DNA from: Wyeomyia smithii
Taxonomy: Eukaryota > Arthropoda > Insecta > Diptera > Culicidae
DNA: 64,000 nt
Assembly (NCBI RefSeq): GCF_029784165.1
Contig: NC_073695.1
Span: 97,569,485-97,633,484 of the forward strand
Direction of reading: 5' to 3'
In this document: positions 10,751 through 23,533 of the stretch, piece after piece
Position numbering within the stretch: the stretch's first letter is position 1
Layout: each line of letters opens with the position of its first letter
Notes under the pieces: generated by a model
Database searches by the model: none
The model's input: only the letters and a program-made list of their open reading frames with translations
What the model was told of the DNA's origin: nothing
Program-made: the position numbers and the translations under genes

Positions 10751-12960
10751 CTTACCTTACCAAACAGTCTTAAGACGTGGTGTGGCCTTTGCTGTACTTA
10801 AGAGTCGTCTTCATGCCACTCGGTTCATGGTTGCAGTTTGAGTAGGGTGCGTAGATCGTCTTCCGCCTGATCGACCCACCTTGCCCACTGTGCACCTCTC
10901 CGTCTCGTCTCTGACGGATTGGTTTCAAGAACCATCTTCACCGGGCTATCGTCCGACATTCTTACGACATGCCCAATCCACTCCCCAAGCAGCTCCTGCA
11001 GTTCGTGGTTCATTTGCCTTCTCTACGTTCCATTCGTCATCTGCAGTCCACTGAAGATGGTACACCTTACGCTCGAAGACCGCAAGGGCGCGTTGGTCTT
11101 CCACAAGCATTGTCAAAGTCTCGTGGCCGTAGAGTACTACCGGTCTGATCAGCGTCTTGCAGATGGGTAACTTGGTGCGGCGCGAGTTCTACTCGATCGG
11201 AGCGTCCTCCGGAGATCAAAGCAGGCATGATTTCCTGCCATAATGCACCGATGAATTTCTCTGCTGGTATCGTTGTCGGCATTTCATTACCATTTTCGTT
11301 GTCGGCATTTCATTTCATTACCAGCAATTTGTACTCGAGGTTGAAGGTTAGCTCTATCTTCTCTTGAACTTCTTCATTTCGTGTACTTCGTGTTCTATGC
11401 ATAATTGACCAATCCAATCCGTTTGGCTTCGGTCTTCACTCCGATGTACGTATCCGCCATCTTCACAACGCAACGGTTCGGGCCACAATGCAGATACAGT
11501 CGGCGAAGACAAACAGTTGAACCGATATTTGAGATATCGTGCCACTCGGGTAAATCCCCACTTTTTTATCTCAGCTTCCAGAGCAATATTAAACAGTAGA
11601 CACGAGAGATCATCACCTTGCCTAAAACCTCAATGAGTTCAAAAAGGGGCTCGAGATTACCCCAATACTTGAACCACACGCATCACTCGATTCATCGCCG
11701 CTTTGACCAATCGCGTTAGTTTGTCCGGAAATCCGGAGTATTTGGGAAAATACCTTGCAGGTGACGTTTAGCAGAGTGATCGCCCGATACTCAAGATCAT
11801 TTCCTATTTTGTAGATGGGACACATAATACCTTCCATCCGCTTCCCCAGTACTCGTTTTTCCCTCTAAATCTTGGGAATGACTCAGTGTACTACTCTAGC
11901 CAGTCTTTCTCGATCATATTTCAATAGCTCGCTGGAAAGTTGGTCCACTCCAGTAGCTTCATTATTTTTTAGCCGGCCAGTCTCCTCCATCACCTCTAAA
12001 AGATCAAGGATTGGAATCCTGTTGTCTGCTACTCGTGCTCCAAAATTAACCGTCCTGGCAGCCTACTGCATTGCCGTTCAGACGCTAATCCAGGTGCTGC
12101 TTTCACCTTTCGATCACTTTACACTTATCCGTAAGGCCTTTGCGGGATCAGTTTACCTTCTCGTTCAACTGCTGAGTGGCGTTAGTTTGGCGCTTATTCC
12201 TTCGGAGTACTAAGTTTTGACTTTTTCGTGCTCGTCGGTATCGTTTCACGTTTATTCTCGCACAATGTTACATCATTCTTGCTAGTGCTGCATTCTTTTC
12301 CTCGACTAACTCTTTGCATTCGCCCTCTAACCAGTCGTGGAGCTTATGCACCTAATGGTACTACAGCAGTGCTACCTGCGACATATGGCGGATCGAATGT
12401 TTCTCCTGCTATCTTCAAATGTAACTGCGCCAAGCTGCTTTTCCGTGGGTAGCGCTGCCTTCAACTGGTGCGCGTATTTCTGTGCAATCCCGGCATCTCA
12501 CAATTGCTAAATATTTGATCGCGGCGTTCGACTTCAACAGGTATTATATACCGCCGAGAGTTTTGAGCACATACATACAGCTATTAGGTAGTGCTCAGAA
12601 TCTGTCGCAGGTGCGAACATTGATGATGTCGAAGAAGACCCTTCCGTCGATTATAACGTGGTTGATTTAATTCTCTGTCTGTTGGTCTGGTGATCTCTAG
12701 GCGGTTTTGCATATACCTCTACGGGGAAAAAAGATACTACGGACAACCATACCATGAGAGGCTGCAAAGTTCACGCACTGAGCCCGATTACATGTCCCCG
12801 ATGACGATTTTAACGCGTCTGGAGACCCAGTTCACGTTGATGCTGTAGTTGAAGAACCACTTCTTTATCCTCAAATCGCACATCCTAAGCGTTGATCAGC
12901 TGCCACCCCATCAAGAGTAGGCACATTTTGCCCTGTTTTATGAAGCCGGTTCCCATCTTG
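10750..12960 (-). pseudogene. RTE-type LINE remnant (endonuclease to C-terminus)
   Basis: Read 5' to 3' on the minus strand, the order is: an endonuclease trace near 12.79-12.83 kb (RVKIVIGDM in one frame); a linker near 11.9-12.2 kb; fingers of the reverse transcriptase at 11622-11837 (GIMCPIYKIGNDLEYRAITLLN); the palm region at 11.3-11.6 kb; and a C-terminal block at 10825-11013 (WIGHVVRMSDDSPVKMVLE, RRRGAQWARWVDQAEDDL). This is the domain order of an RTE-type LINE. Stops and frameshifts are frequent, so it is an old copy. Its precise ends are unclear. Confidence 0.65.
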
Positions 12961-13205
12961 AAACAGCATTTCCTCTACACACCAATGATCGGGTCGCACC
13001 TTCTGACTTAGTTGGCAGATGACAACATGGCCTAACCAATGCTAACCAGTTTTGTCCATATTTCATCTGGCTATCTATTGTTACCATATGACTGGAGGAG
13101 GAGTGAGATTGAATCTTGTAAGGGCCAAAGCTAAGTTTAACGCTCCTTCCAGGTTGTTGACATACCATTTGAAGTATTGACTTATCAGGGCCTTTTTAAC
13201 ATAAA
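12961..13205. other. No gene recognised; short spacer
   Basis: The small minus-strand frame here has no recognisable motif. Confidence 0.4.
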
Positions 13206-14378
13206 GGGTGTCCGGAATCAAATTGCACCACAAAAAAGATTACGTAAATTTCACTTATCCAACCAATCAACTTCTAACTTTCAGGTAGCAAACTAGAACA
13301 TGTTATTTAGTTTTTTTCACTGTTCGTTTTATGCAATTTAATCCCATATCCTAATGCACGAACTTTCCTCTTAACACTGCTTATAAGGTCTTGTACAATG
13401 TATGGACCAACTTTTTTGTGGAAACCTTTTTTCTCTTCATATCCTCCACCGGTTTTACTTCCCTATGATGTTTCCGAAGTGCTTGCTTCATGATAGCCCA
13501 GTACTTCTCAATTGGCCGTAGTTCAGGTGCGATCGGGGGATTGAGATTATTCGGCTGTGGTGAAAGTGAACGCTTTTGAAGGCATCCCTTCAAGTATATC
13601 TGTTGATTGACCGTCCCGATTGTCACGAATGGGGTGCTCCGCTTTCCACACGAGCCAATTGCTTGCCAAACAATGTATATACTTTTTGGCAAACTTTGAC
13701 ATCTTTGCTTTCTGACGTCCTCAGGAACTTCGAATTTATGATGAACGGTGAAGTATTGGAACAACAGAAGCTGCCGGAAGTCTGCTTTTACATAGGTTTC
13801 GTTATCCATAACGAGACAATGTGGTTTCGTCAACATCTGGGTGTAGAGCTTCCGTGCACGTGTTTTCGCCATCGTATTCTGCCGTTCATTGTGACTCAGA
13901 ACCTTCTGAGCTTTGTACGTGTGCAATCCTTCACGTTTTTCGCATGTTAAACGAATGTTTTACTCAAATGCAGTTTTTGAGTTATCGCTAACTGAACTGT
14001 TCGGATTCCTCTTAAAAGCTTGAACAACCCGCTTGTAATCCTTTACACTATAGGAGATCCATTTTGGCCACTTTTTCTTACCGATCGATGGTCAAACGCT
14101 CGTTGTACCGATTTAAAACGTGAGTTACCGTAGATTGAACCATTCCCAGCTTTCTGCTGATTGCACGATGAAAAAGATTTGAATTTTAAAGGTATGTGCG
14201 CAAAATTTCTTTACGCCCTTCCTACTCCATCTTCGCAACGATTGCACTAGCAGCTGAGTGCAACTTATACGGTGTCAACAATGCACATTGAACCAATTTC
14301 ACCCAAATGTTCAATAGAAAATACCCAATAGGTCAAAAGTTACAGCCATTTGAAAATGATGCAATTTGATTCCGTACA
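13206..14378 (-). mobile_element. Tc1/mariner superfamily element, DD37E-like, internally deleted
   Basis: The left end TGTCCGGAATCAAATTGCA and right end TGCAATTTGATTCCGTACA are inverted repeats with one or two mismatches. The interior encodes a damaged transposase on the minus strand. The sequence upstream of the open part (14.0-14.2 kb) has the position expected for the DNA-binding domain but is not open. Family and size match the ITmD37E elements known from mosquitoes; this assignment is inferred from motifs. Confidence 0.75.
13381..13926 (-). pseudogene. DD37E-like transposase, catalytic-core deletion
   Basis: The 181-codon frame shows a cHMDNETYVKADF-like segment (CLVMDNETYVKADF at residues ~37-50) with the first catalytic aspartate, then KSIYIVWQAIGSCGKRS and the C-terminal block NPPIAPELRPIEKYWAIMKQAL with the last catalytic glutamate (near residue 143). 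The stretch that should hold the second aspartate, between the YLKGCLQKR and NPPIAPELRP blocks, is missing: only about 12 residues separate them. The N-terminal helix-turn-helix region is out of frame upstream. The enzyme cannot be active. In the family, this protein cuts and pastes DNA at TA dinucleotides. Confidence 0.75.
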
Positions 14379-14614
14379 TTTTTTTCGCAGTTATTTATAC
14401 TGATCCACGCAAAAATTTCTTGTGAAATATGAATTACCAAAGTTGTACAAACCCAAATCTTTAAGGATTCCAAAATTTTTGTTAGACATGCAAACCAAAA
14501 TATACCATAACAAAAATAGTATTCAATCGAAAATCCTAACGTTAAAGTTTTGCAAACATCATGAAAAATACACAAAAACTGGACTTATTGCCAGTCTTTG
14601 GATGCATATTACTG

Positions 14615-15351
14615 TTAGGGGTGTAACGGATATGATTTTTCGGAAATCTCCAGATGCGGATGGGAGTTGTCTGATGCGGATGCAAATACGGATACTGTAA
14701 TCGGGATACCGAATTTGATATCGTGATTTTGACAAAATGCAAATCGAACGGTCGTAATGCGAATACTTAAATTTGAGTACGGGGACAGGTATTGATATTC
14801 GGATAAAATATAAATGGTTGTTGAAGTGGGTATCGCGGTTTACAAAAATACAATTGAATTGGTAGTGGACCATGGATTGGTTTGAAAACATGTTTATTAA
14901 CAAAACAAGTTAAAACAAAAGAAGTTAGTCGAAATCAGTTAAAGGCAAATTATACTTCATGAACACCAGTTTGGCTCGCTTGCTCGTCAGTAGGACGGCT
15001 ACTCGTAAATCTGGCCAGCACTATTGAACAGTTGCTCACTGGGAATACTTGGTGGAGGTGGAGACAAATATCGTCTGATTAGATAACGAAGCTGATCACA
15101 AACTCCAGGTTTTTCCTCCACCATAGAAAGAAATTTTTTTGTGAGAATGATGCATTTCTCTTCTAGGTAAATTGCCGAATAATCTTTTATTTTCTGCTCA
15201 TCATGAATTGAAATATCTTCTTTTTCGTCGCTCGACGATTTGAGATACGAGGCTATGTGTTGCTGGAAGCTTGATGTGCTGCTTCAATTATTATGTTGTG
15301 TGATGCATAATGCGGATGCGGATGCAGATGTAAATTTCTTAACGTCCCTTA
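14615..15351 (-). mobile_element. hAT-type remnant with GATGCGGATGC subterminal repeats
   Basis: The left end has TTAGGGGTGTAACGGATATG and the right end, inverted, TTAACGTCCCTTA. Next to both ends lie repeats of GATGCGGATG (14651-14690 and 15310-15330). A fragment of hAT transposase lies inside. Ends are approximate and no clean 8-bp duplication could be fixed. Confidence 0.55.
14930..15290 (-). pseudogene. hAT transposase C-terminal (dimerisation) fragment
   Basis: The minus strand reads almost continuously through FQQHIASYLKSSSDEKED, KIKDYSAIYLEEKCIIL and PSIPSEQLFNSAGQIYE. A shifted frame continues as LLTSKRAKLVFMKYNLPL. The pattern (S/A)SE.LFS.AG.IY followed by L...A..L.F.K.NL is the conserved hAT C-terminal dimerisation domain. 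A stop and frameshift at about 15005 break it, and no DNA-binding or catalytic part precedes it. Confidence 0.7.
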
Positions 15352-18300
15352 TTACTACACATGCCACGTACTAAATGATGCACTTTCAAGATGTGTGTAA
15401 GGGGTTTCCAAGTGTCAAAAAAAAATCCTTAATTATTCGAAGTAAAAATAGCGTCACAAATAAAACCTTTTGCATTTATTTTAAGGCAGCACTGGAAATG
15501 AGAAATAGAAATCGATAAAAAAAACTGAACAAAAGTGCGAACTTAAGAATATAGGACAAAACAGTATTTAGGTATTGAAAACTAGCAAATATAAATGCAT
15601 TTTCCAAATAATTATTGATTTTAATGTTATTTTTTGTGTTAATAATAAAAGAAAACACCAAATGCACGAATTCCTTATTTGACTCATACCTATGTTAAAG
15701 ACAAAAATTGCTGCGAGATATCGTTAAATATCGTTTCTCAAATAGGTTGAGTACGATATATTCTTTAACTAATAATGATAATTAAAACTTGTCATTCGTT
15801 TGAAATTTTTGGGTAATTATCCAAGCTACATCTGGATAGTTTTACTTAAAAGCCCATAGAGAAACTTTTATTTTTCATATCGATCTCATATCTATTGCAA
15901 TTATTTTCAGAGTTCTTATTGTTCACTACAAGCAATGACTGTATAGGTTGTGTTATCTGTTAGTAAGATAAATTCACGACAATTTCAGCGAATACCGATT
16001 CAATCATAAAACCCAAACGTTCAGTACGCGATCACTTACAGTTAGTGGGCACGCTACCTCATCAGCTCACTATTCAAATGCGTTGCGCGCTTTTATGCGA
16101 GCGAACCAAGTTTTTATTTCCGGAACGACGCGATGATGCAGAACATAAATGCTTTCGAGTAACGTCCCGATCATAACGGGCAGTTTATGCGATTAAATAC
16201 CGCTGATTAAATAGTTTTTTTATTGTCTACAATGCATCGGTTGAAGCGACTTGTCCATCCAGAGACGAAAACGATGGTAGCAGAGGAGCCTGTAACCGTG
16301 TGAATTGTGCCGCTATAGTTGCTACAAGCAACTCTCCGCATTCGGAACAAGCAGCTTTTGGAGGAGTTGGCGGGTGGGAAAATGAGAAAAGTGAGCGGAA
16401 AAGTTTTTTCCCTTGAGCGGTCGCTCTTTAGCATTTATCTATTGCTATAGCCTTCTATTTTTACCACTAACACTAGGGTGATGTGAGAGTACGGAACCGT
16501 ATCGATCGATGTGCACCGTAGCTGAATACGAATGTCCGTCAGTGTTGGTGACATTCTGGTCTCCCCGTATAGCTCTCGGATGTGAATAATCCACACCCAG
16601 TACGCGACTGTAGTGGTAGCCAGGTTGGGTACATGTTCAGTGTCCACATCAAAGACGTCATCATTGTGCAGAAGACCCGACCGACCGGTCCCAAATGCTG
16701 TTTGGAGTGGAAGTTGGAAGATTGAATTTTAGGAATGTACCCACTCTCTTTCTCCTTCACTTCTTCGGGAAGGGTTTTGTTTGCCAACCAGGGTGAGATA
16801 GCTCGAACGCGAGGAATTCTGAAGCAACGTACAACCTTAATTTGAAATAATGGACCGAAAATAGATTATCATCGTAATTAAATTTGGTCAGATTTTCTGT
16901 TGCAAGTTGATTCTCCATAAATATCGGCGTTTATATAGACTTATGGAAAATTTTCAGCGAAAAAGCAAGATTTTTAAAAATGAATGAATTTTAACTAATG
17001 GGACATTATTTTCTATGAGAAAATTTAAAAGAGTGGAACGAACAGAACGTATAATGTACAACGGCAGTTATCGTGAAATGAATTATGGATACTAGTATTA
17101 CTCTAAATGGTAGAAAAAAGCCTAATTTTCGCCGATGGTTTTGGGGAGTGCGGAAGTCTTCTCAACCGATTAACTTATGTTAGTGTAGAAGCCATACCGT
17201 ACGACTACAACTGAGTTTATGTTTTTCAGCAAATCTTATTGCATCGGGTTTAAAACGCGGAGCCAGGCTAGTATTGGTGTGTCGACTCCAATTGGAACGA
17301 TCGAGAGTAAGACGAACGAGAGTAGTGATTTTCACCAGAATTCCATTGAACCGGCCGGCATTTAAATACCACCCCCTCATAACCCCATGCACACGTATCG
17401 CATATAGTAACGCTGGTTGTGTGAGGGTTTATCGGAATAAAATGTTGTAAACGTAAGCATCTGATCGCGAGAGAGAATCGCACAGAAACATGTCCGCGCT
17501 CCGGACTCCGGAGAGGATTAATAAAGATGCTGTATGAGTGTGGGAGTGCCAGCGACAGCAGATGCGTATACAATACAATATTAGATATTACACTGCTGGC
17601 TGGTGGGTTGGAAAAGGGTGGTAAGGATGAGATATATCATATGCGCGGAAATGACAGCTGTACGGAACAAACGAGAGTGCACTACCGCGAGAAGGTCATG
17701 GCTGTGAAAGGGGGTTTCACGCCGTGGGACGGCTGCTAGCTGCGCTATGGAACGCAGTGATGATGGGTGAAAGGCGTTGTGGTTTTTCCGCAACATTATC
17801 ACGTTTTCAGCTAAATAACTAGAAAGTGTTAGACGGGTGGAGCAGTACCTTCGTGGTTCAAAAAAGCGACTCCCTTGATGGCTCATACAGATACTAAGTA
17901 AACTAATGCCCCTTGCGAAGGTCCGTGGAACAACATCAGTAGTGCAGTACAGTCTACCCATATCCGTTTTTCGAATTCGGATTACAATACTAATTGCATT
18001 AACCAACGTCATTTGGTAGTAATTATTATTCTTCCGGTTGTTTATGAGAAAAATTTTGGATTCTGTCTCTTTTCCTAACATTAATTCACGCATTGGCTCT
18101 AGTGTTGGATTTTATGGATGTAATTTCTTCAGTTGAATTCCATACTGGCAGAACTTTTGCAGTTTTGAGTGGCAGTGAACCTACAAAGTTTCATCCCACA
18201 AAGACCCGTTTTTAAATTCACAATTAATCCTAAGTTATAAGGAGATGCGCTTCTATAGCTCATATTTAAAATATTTCAAAAAAGAAAACAGAATGAAGTT

Positions 18301-19203
18301 TCAACAGGTTCAATGAAAACGAGAAGTCTCAAACTTTGTAGTTTTCGTGGAAATGAAAAAAGAAATTTTTGACGCCAATTTTCGACCATATATGACTACT
18401 GGTAATGTATCATGATCGGACCAATTTAGACTTTTTTCAAGGTACATCGCCTTTCATGTCACATTTGCACCATTAATATTATGTGTAATCATAAACAAAA
18501 TACATTTATTGGAAAAGCCTATCTGCCCAGCTTAATAAAAAGAAATAATAATTATAGTAATATAATAATTTATAGCAAAACCGACGTAAATTCATTCAAA
18601 TATATCGTTTTCGCTGATCATAGAATTTGTATCATGATTGCACCAGGGTCAATCATGATCAGAAGAATGTATCATAATCAGGCCAGTGTACTTCTGAGAC
18701 TTCAAATGCTTCGCGTGCTGGGAATTACCTGCATGGTGCTTTATTTTGCTTGACAAATTAGATATTTACAAATTAGATGATTTTGCTTGACAAATTTGAT
18801 ATTTTTTCATATTATTTCGAATTATATTTAAGTTCTGTCAGTTGGGTTTGTTTTTGATACGCGATGAAGCAATTTCGAGAAGTCGCACAATTGTCGGAAA
18901 ATAAGATTTACGGCCAAAACTATTTTTTGTTGTTAAATTGTTAGTTTTCTACTGTAGGTGATTTTTTCATACAAGAAAGTATTATAGTGACAAGAACTGT
19001 CCAAAAGCCACGCGAATTGTGGCTTATCTCAGTTTTATTTTCGAAACAATAAAAAAAATCCTCAGTGTATACAAACGAACAAACATTCTCAATGTGTTCT
19101 GGACTAAATTGGTGTGATATACGAAGAATTTCGTTGATAAATCACCCGAAAGTTCATAATATACAGGAAAAATAAAAAACAAATTTCCCACAAACTTTTA
19201 ACA
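15352..19203. other. No gene recognised; intergenic or intronic DNA
   Basis: AT-rich with GC-richer patches at 16.2-16.8 and 17.2-17.9 kb. The longest open frame (170 codons, minus, 17581-18093) lacks motifs. The stretch 17460-17560 with GCGAGAGAGAAT could be regulatory but nothing confirms it. Confidence 0.45.
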
Positions 19204-19209
19204 TTTATT
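19204..19209 (-). terminator. Candidate polyadenylation signal AATAAA
   Basis: AATAAA is read on the minus strand 73 bp downstream of the stop of the candidate terminal exon, at a spacing usual for a short insect 3' UTR. Confidence 0.35.
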
Positions 19210-19281
19210 CTTGAGGAGCACAAATAGACTGTCAAGCACACTATCAGGAGCTGTGCTTACACGTGCACACATTTGATGTTT

Positions 19282-19446
19282 TTAAGAATCGAAATTAGGA
19301 AAATTCCCAATATATTCTACGTGGCCTGTGGCAGGCTCTGCAGGGTTAAAATCAAATACTCTTCCGGTTTTAGCAACCTGATATAAACCGTTCTTAATCA
19401 GGGCTGGCGGTTGATGTGGGTAGTAATACTCACTAGGAAAATACCC
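19282..19446 (-). CDS. Candidate 3' terminal coding exon of a small secreted-type protein
   Basis: After the acceptor-like ACTCACAG on the minus strand, 54 codons run open to a TAA stop. They begin GYFPSEYYYPHQPPAL and end EYIGNFPNFDS. The composition (Tyr, Pro, Phe, Asn, no low-complexity run) is protein-like. A pyrimidine-rich stretch (GGTTTTTTTTTCTG) precedes the acceptor, and AATAAA lies about 73 bp after the stop. The longer open frame upstream has no ATG start, so an upstream exon with the start codon is required; none was identified with confidence between 19.5 and 20.2 kb. The family is not recognised. It might instead be a chance frame. Confidence 0.35.
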   Translation of the reverse strand, partial: GYFPSEYYYPHQPPALIKNGLYQVAKTGRVFDFNPAEPATGHVEYIGNFPNFDS

Positions 19447-20830
19447 CTGTGAGTACCCACTTACCCACACCAAATATACAGAAAAAAAAACCAAAGAAAT
19501 GTATTATTATTTTATGTTCGAAACTTAAAATTGCCACACACATGTGCAAGCGACAGATTGGTTGATGGATATTGTTAAGCGAGAGGTTATGAAGCTATAG
19601 ATTTATTTGTAAATCTATATTTATTTGTAAAGTTTCTCAGGGAAAAGGATTATTTTTTAATTCATTCCAGAATTTGTTTGTTTTCTCTGTTGTAACGAAA
19701 AAAGTGTTTTTCTGATTGTTTAGAATCGGATCAATCACGTATCGATTTTGTATTCATGTTCAGCTTTTCAAAGCTGTAGACGAAAAACAGAAATGAATCG
19801 TAAAAAAAAATAAACAAACAATACACAGTTGCTTTTTTTAGTTGCGCTAAACGCGTTTATTCTTTATTCTGAAATTCACGTGAACATATTTAATGGTGAC
19901 AATTTTTAATCATACCTGCTCACTTCTAAAAAAGAGTCCCTCTTAATCTCGAATTAAAGTCTGGCGCACCCGGCCAAACAGTGAAAACAGTACCTGGCGT
20001 CCCTGTCCACTGGTCTCGGAGCTGCAGACAATGAGGCAGCGGCAGCGGCTGAATAAGATGATAGAGTCGATTTTCCTGCGAATCGCAACGTGGCGGTGGT
20101 AGACGTCGAGACCTATCCCACCCAGGATGGTAATGACTGGCAGGGCACTTCATATTTTATTCCCCCACGAAGGAAGTAAGCTCCGAGATGAAGCTCATTT
20201 CACACATCAAGTTTCCCAAAAAGATACTGCTGTGGCTGCTGTGTGATGTTGACGAGCACGCCCAACGTTCCCTCTCCCAACGTTATTAGTAGGTCGCCCT
20301 TCCCCCTGGCTACGCCTTTGTCACCCACGAACCTTCCCTATTCCTCACGAATAGGGGGGAAAATAGTGTGACGCCGGTCCTGCTCTTAATTGTGTGCATA
20401 CAAACCGTGAAACATGTTTTCCTTCATTTTTGAAAGAGGTAACTTTGGAAGCGTTTTTCAACATGATCCGTTTTATGTGTCAAGATTTCATTGATTAGTA
20501 ATGAAAATATAAATCTACGAAATCATGTGTTCAAAACTTCTTAAATATGAAATTCGCATTTTGGTAATTTTGGCCATTCCTCTATAAGGAGAGAGTCTTA
20601 TGTAAGTCGTAGTGAAATGGGTTTTGGCCGATTAGTGCCCTTGAACAATATTGAAACGACTGAGATCGCTTGGGGTGAAGCGAGATTTCGTTTTTAAAAG
20701 TATGAAAAAGTAAAAGGTGACTTTTTGGAGGATCGTGAAGTTGTGAAGCAGCATACACGGCGAAAATGACAGCGTTTGGTTTCAAACCTGCCTCGATGCT
20801 TCGATGTAAGGCCTACAAGAATCGAAAAGT
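19447..20830. other. No gene recognised; possible upstream exons of the 19.3-kb candidate
   Basis: A minus-strand stretch around 20.0-20.15 kb is open in more than one frame and ends at donor-like sites (CCAG followed by GTACTG; GCAG followed by GTATGA near 19.92 kb). None can be tied to the candidate exon by sequence alone. Confidence 0.3.
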
Positions 20831-21300
20831 TCATGGCGTTTCCAAGTCCACTCAGAAAAATAATATAAATACTCTGATACTCTCACGGCCCGCTGGTCGC
20901 GAGTTCACTTTTCTGGTGAAAAGCTATTTGTCGTGCAGCAGCCACACAATGAACAATCGATTATGGATATCAGCAAGAAACAATACTTCTAAGTCCCAGA
21001 GAAAGCTTCCTCTTCGGAAATAACCGCTGTGTGTTCCAGCAAGACGGTGCAACGGCGCATACTGCGAAGGCTTGTGTAGCGGCAATTTGACGGATTATCT
21101 GAAAAAAAAAATGAATAGCCACCAAGCACTCCGAATCTGGACTTTTTTGTCTGGTCCTACATAATGTCAAAGCCTGCTGATAACAAGATCTTAAACTTTG
21201 AACAGTCTGAAGCAGTTATCCAGAAAATCTGAAATGAAAGCCCCATGGAAACCGTGCTCACTGCCTGCAACAGTTTCTATCGTAATTGAAAATCATTTTT
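20830..21300 (+). pseudogene. mariner-like transposase remnant
   Basis: Plus-strand pieces in shifting frames read FSGEKLFVVQQPHNEQS near 20.91-20.96 kb, CVFQQDGATAHTAKACVAAI near 21.03-21.09 kb, and LDFFVWSYIMSKPADNK with ESPMETVLTACNSFYR near 21.14-21.29 kb. These are the first, second and third catalytic neighbourhoods of Tc1/mariner transposases. The first aspartate (FSDEKLF in the family) is glycine here, and the stretch around WP..SPDLNPLD is shifted and partly lost. No terminal repeats were found, so only a fragment remains. Confidence 0.65.
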
Positions 21301-21399
21301 ACATAAATGTGTGCAGAATTGTGAATAAATTTGAATAAAAATTAAAAACACATGAAACAACTCAATTATTTTAAATCTGCTCATTACATATAGATGAAG

Positions 21400-22570
21400 A
21401 TATATTGAAGAAACCTGTTCCTAAGAACGGTGACAAACAAAATCAGCAAAACAGGATAATGATTTCGAGCCACGAACAAACTATGGAGCCTTCAACACAG
21501 GAGGAGGTTAAAACGATGATTAGTGAGCTGAAAAATGGCAAGGCTGCTGAGAAAGATGGTATCCCGGTCGAACTTCTAAAATCGGGAAGCAAGCGGCTGT
21601 ACTGTGCGGTCCACCAGCTCATACTGTGAATCTGAGTGGATGAACAAATGCCGAACGACTGATTGGAAGGCCTCATTGGCCCAATCTACAAGCAAGACCA
21701 CCGACTGGATTGTTGCAACTATCGAGGCAATACGTTTCTCAACTCCGCATTCAAAGTGCTCATCTATATCCTGTTTTTTAGATTGATACCACTGAAGGAA
21801 TATATCGTCGGCGTTCTACAAAGGATCAAGTTTTCACCCTGCGACAGATCCTGTTGGTAAGTTTTCAGGCGACATACGACTCAGTGAAAAAACGAGCTGT
21901 GGCAGGCTATGCTGGAGCACGGTTTCCCGACAAAACTAATTAAGCTGAGTCATATGACGCTGCAGTGATCAAAATCATGCATGCAGATAGCTAGTGAGAC
22001 TCCAGTTGCTTTCGTAACTCTCCAACTTACTACTCAACATCGACCTCTAAGGTGCAGTACGAAGAGTAAACGTGCAAAGAAATGATACGATTATCAGGAA
22101 ATCTCACAAGCTCTTTGATTTCGCGGACGACATTGGTATCATCGTTATCAACCGTAGGACCGTGGAGGAGGCTATAAGGCCTTTTCAAAGGGCTACCTCT
22201 GCCAAAAAATGTACATGGTAGCTAGCTGGAGTGGAAATTGATGGGATACAACGAACAACGTAACCAGCTAAGGTCCCGTGGTTTGCAAACTTGCACAAAA
22301 TTAGTACTATGTAGGAAGTTGATCTTCCCGGTGGACGCCGAGTGCTTGGAATTTTTGAACGTGAAGTTCTGCAATCGATACTTGGTGTATATTGCAAAAT
22401 AGAGTACAGACGCATGAATCACGAGTTGTACCAGGTATACAAACATGCTGATATAGTGAAGATATTATAGTAGGGCAAGCTTCTGTAGGCTGGACATGTA
22501 GCCAGAATGCCTGATGAGAGAACCGCCAAAACTATCTTCAGCTGAGAACCAGGAAGAGGCCGATAAATGT
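21400..22570 (+). pseudogene. RTE-type LINE reverse transcriptase to C-terminus
   Basis: Plus-strand pieces follow the RTE order: a linker with EEVKTMISELKNGKAAEKDG and IPVELLKSGSKRLYCAVHQL (21405-21629); the fingers with EGLIGPIYKQDHRLDCCNYRG (21663-21860); a palm trace with a FADDI-like TTTCGCGGACGACATT at 22119-22134; and a C-terminal block at about 22.47-22.56 kb (AGHVARMPDERTAKTIF). Several stops and frameshifts interrupt it, and the endonuclease half is absent. This copy is opposite in strand to those at 7.8-12.9 kb. Confidence 0.7.
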
Positions 22571-23509
22571 TCCGTCAGCCTGCAAACTAAAAGTAAGTAA
22601 ATATAGATATGTAGAATGAATATTGGCCGAATGTTATAGAAAGGACATATTGACGTCCACAGAAAGATTTTCAGGTATTCTGGAAAATCCGGGAATAAAA
22701 TTTTTCAGTCTTATAGCAAAGAAAGATGGGAGATTTTTAGATTGGCTGGACGTAAATCTCTTGTCTACTTCAATGTTTTTTTCTCTACTACATAAAACAT
22801 GTATAATTCATTTATTTTTCAGTATTTGTTGCTAAAAATGAGTGGATGGAACCGCAAAATAGTCAGACTGTCAGTGTAATTCTGTGGAACTCTGCTTAAG
22901 TTCGTACGTTTGAAGAAGATTCTAAAAAGTAGCATGCATCCACAATGAATGAGGTTCAAGTGCATTAACACCTTAACAAGGTCACAATTTACAATCACGT
23001 TATCATCTCTATTGAAAAGAATTCCAACTCATGCTAGACTCCCAAGGACACTCGGTACCATTTTTCCATCCGGTAATCCCATTACCGTCGACTGCAACTG
23101 ACTGCGCTGTGCTGCCGCCACTGGTTGGCTGCCTGCGGGACAGCATTTGCGGTCATATCGGTCACTTTTTTCCGAAGTAATGAGATTGATCTCATCTTTC
23201 TTTCAACATGACTACTCCGGCAAACGGTTGACTGCGACTCGCCTTTGCAGTTCCGCGTCAACAACGGGAAACGGGCAATGTGCGATAATCGGATCATTGT
23301 TACTTCGTTAAGTCGTTCGGCTACAAATGTATAAACTAGTAAGCGTCGGCAAGCGACATCGAATCGGCTACGGTACGGTCACACGAAACCGGTCGCGATG
23401 ATCCGCGCGTGTTGTATAGCCAGCAGCGCTCGTTCACCCGAACCGCAGAATCCCAGGCAGTTTTGGTATGCTGTGTCATGTCACAGCAGATTAGCCACAA
23501 CACCACCAG
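22571..23509. other. No gene recognised
   Basis: Short frames only. The segment 23050-23300 is less AT-rich than its surroundings but shows no motif. Confidence 0.45.
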
Positions 23510-23533
23510 CAACAACAACAACAACAACAACAA
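23510..23533 (+). repeat. (CAA)n microsatellite
   Basis: Eight CAA units are read in a row, followed by interrupted CAA/CAG units to about 23570. The polyasparagine or polyglutamine in overlapping frames comes from this array. Confidence 0.9.

Noticed and set aside
17581..18093. 170-codon open frame, minus strand
   Set aside because: It has a true ATG but no recognisable motif, signal or splice context, and a frame of this size can occur by chance.
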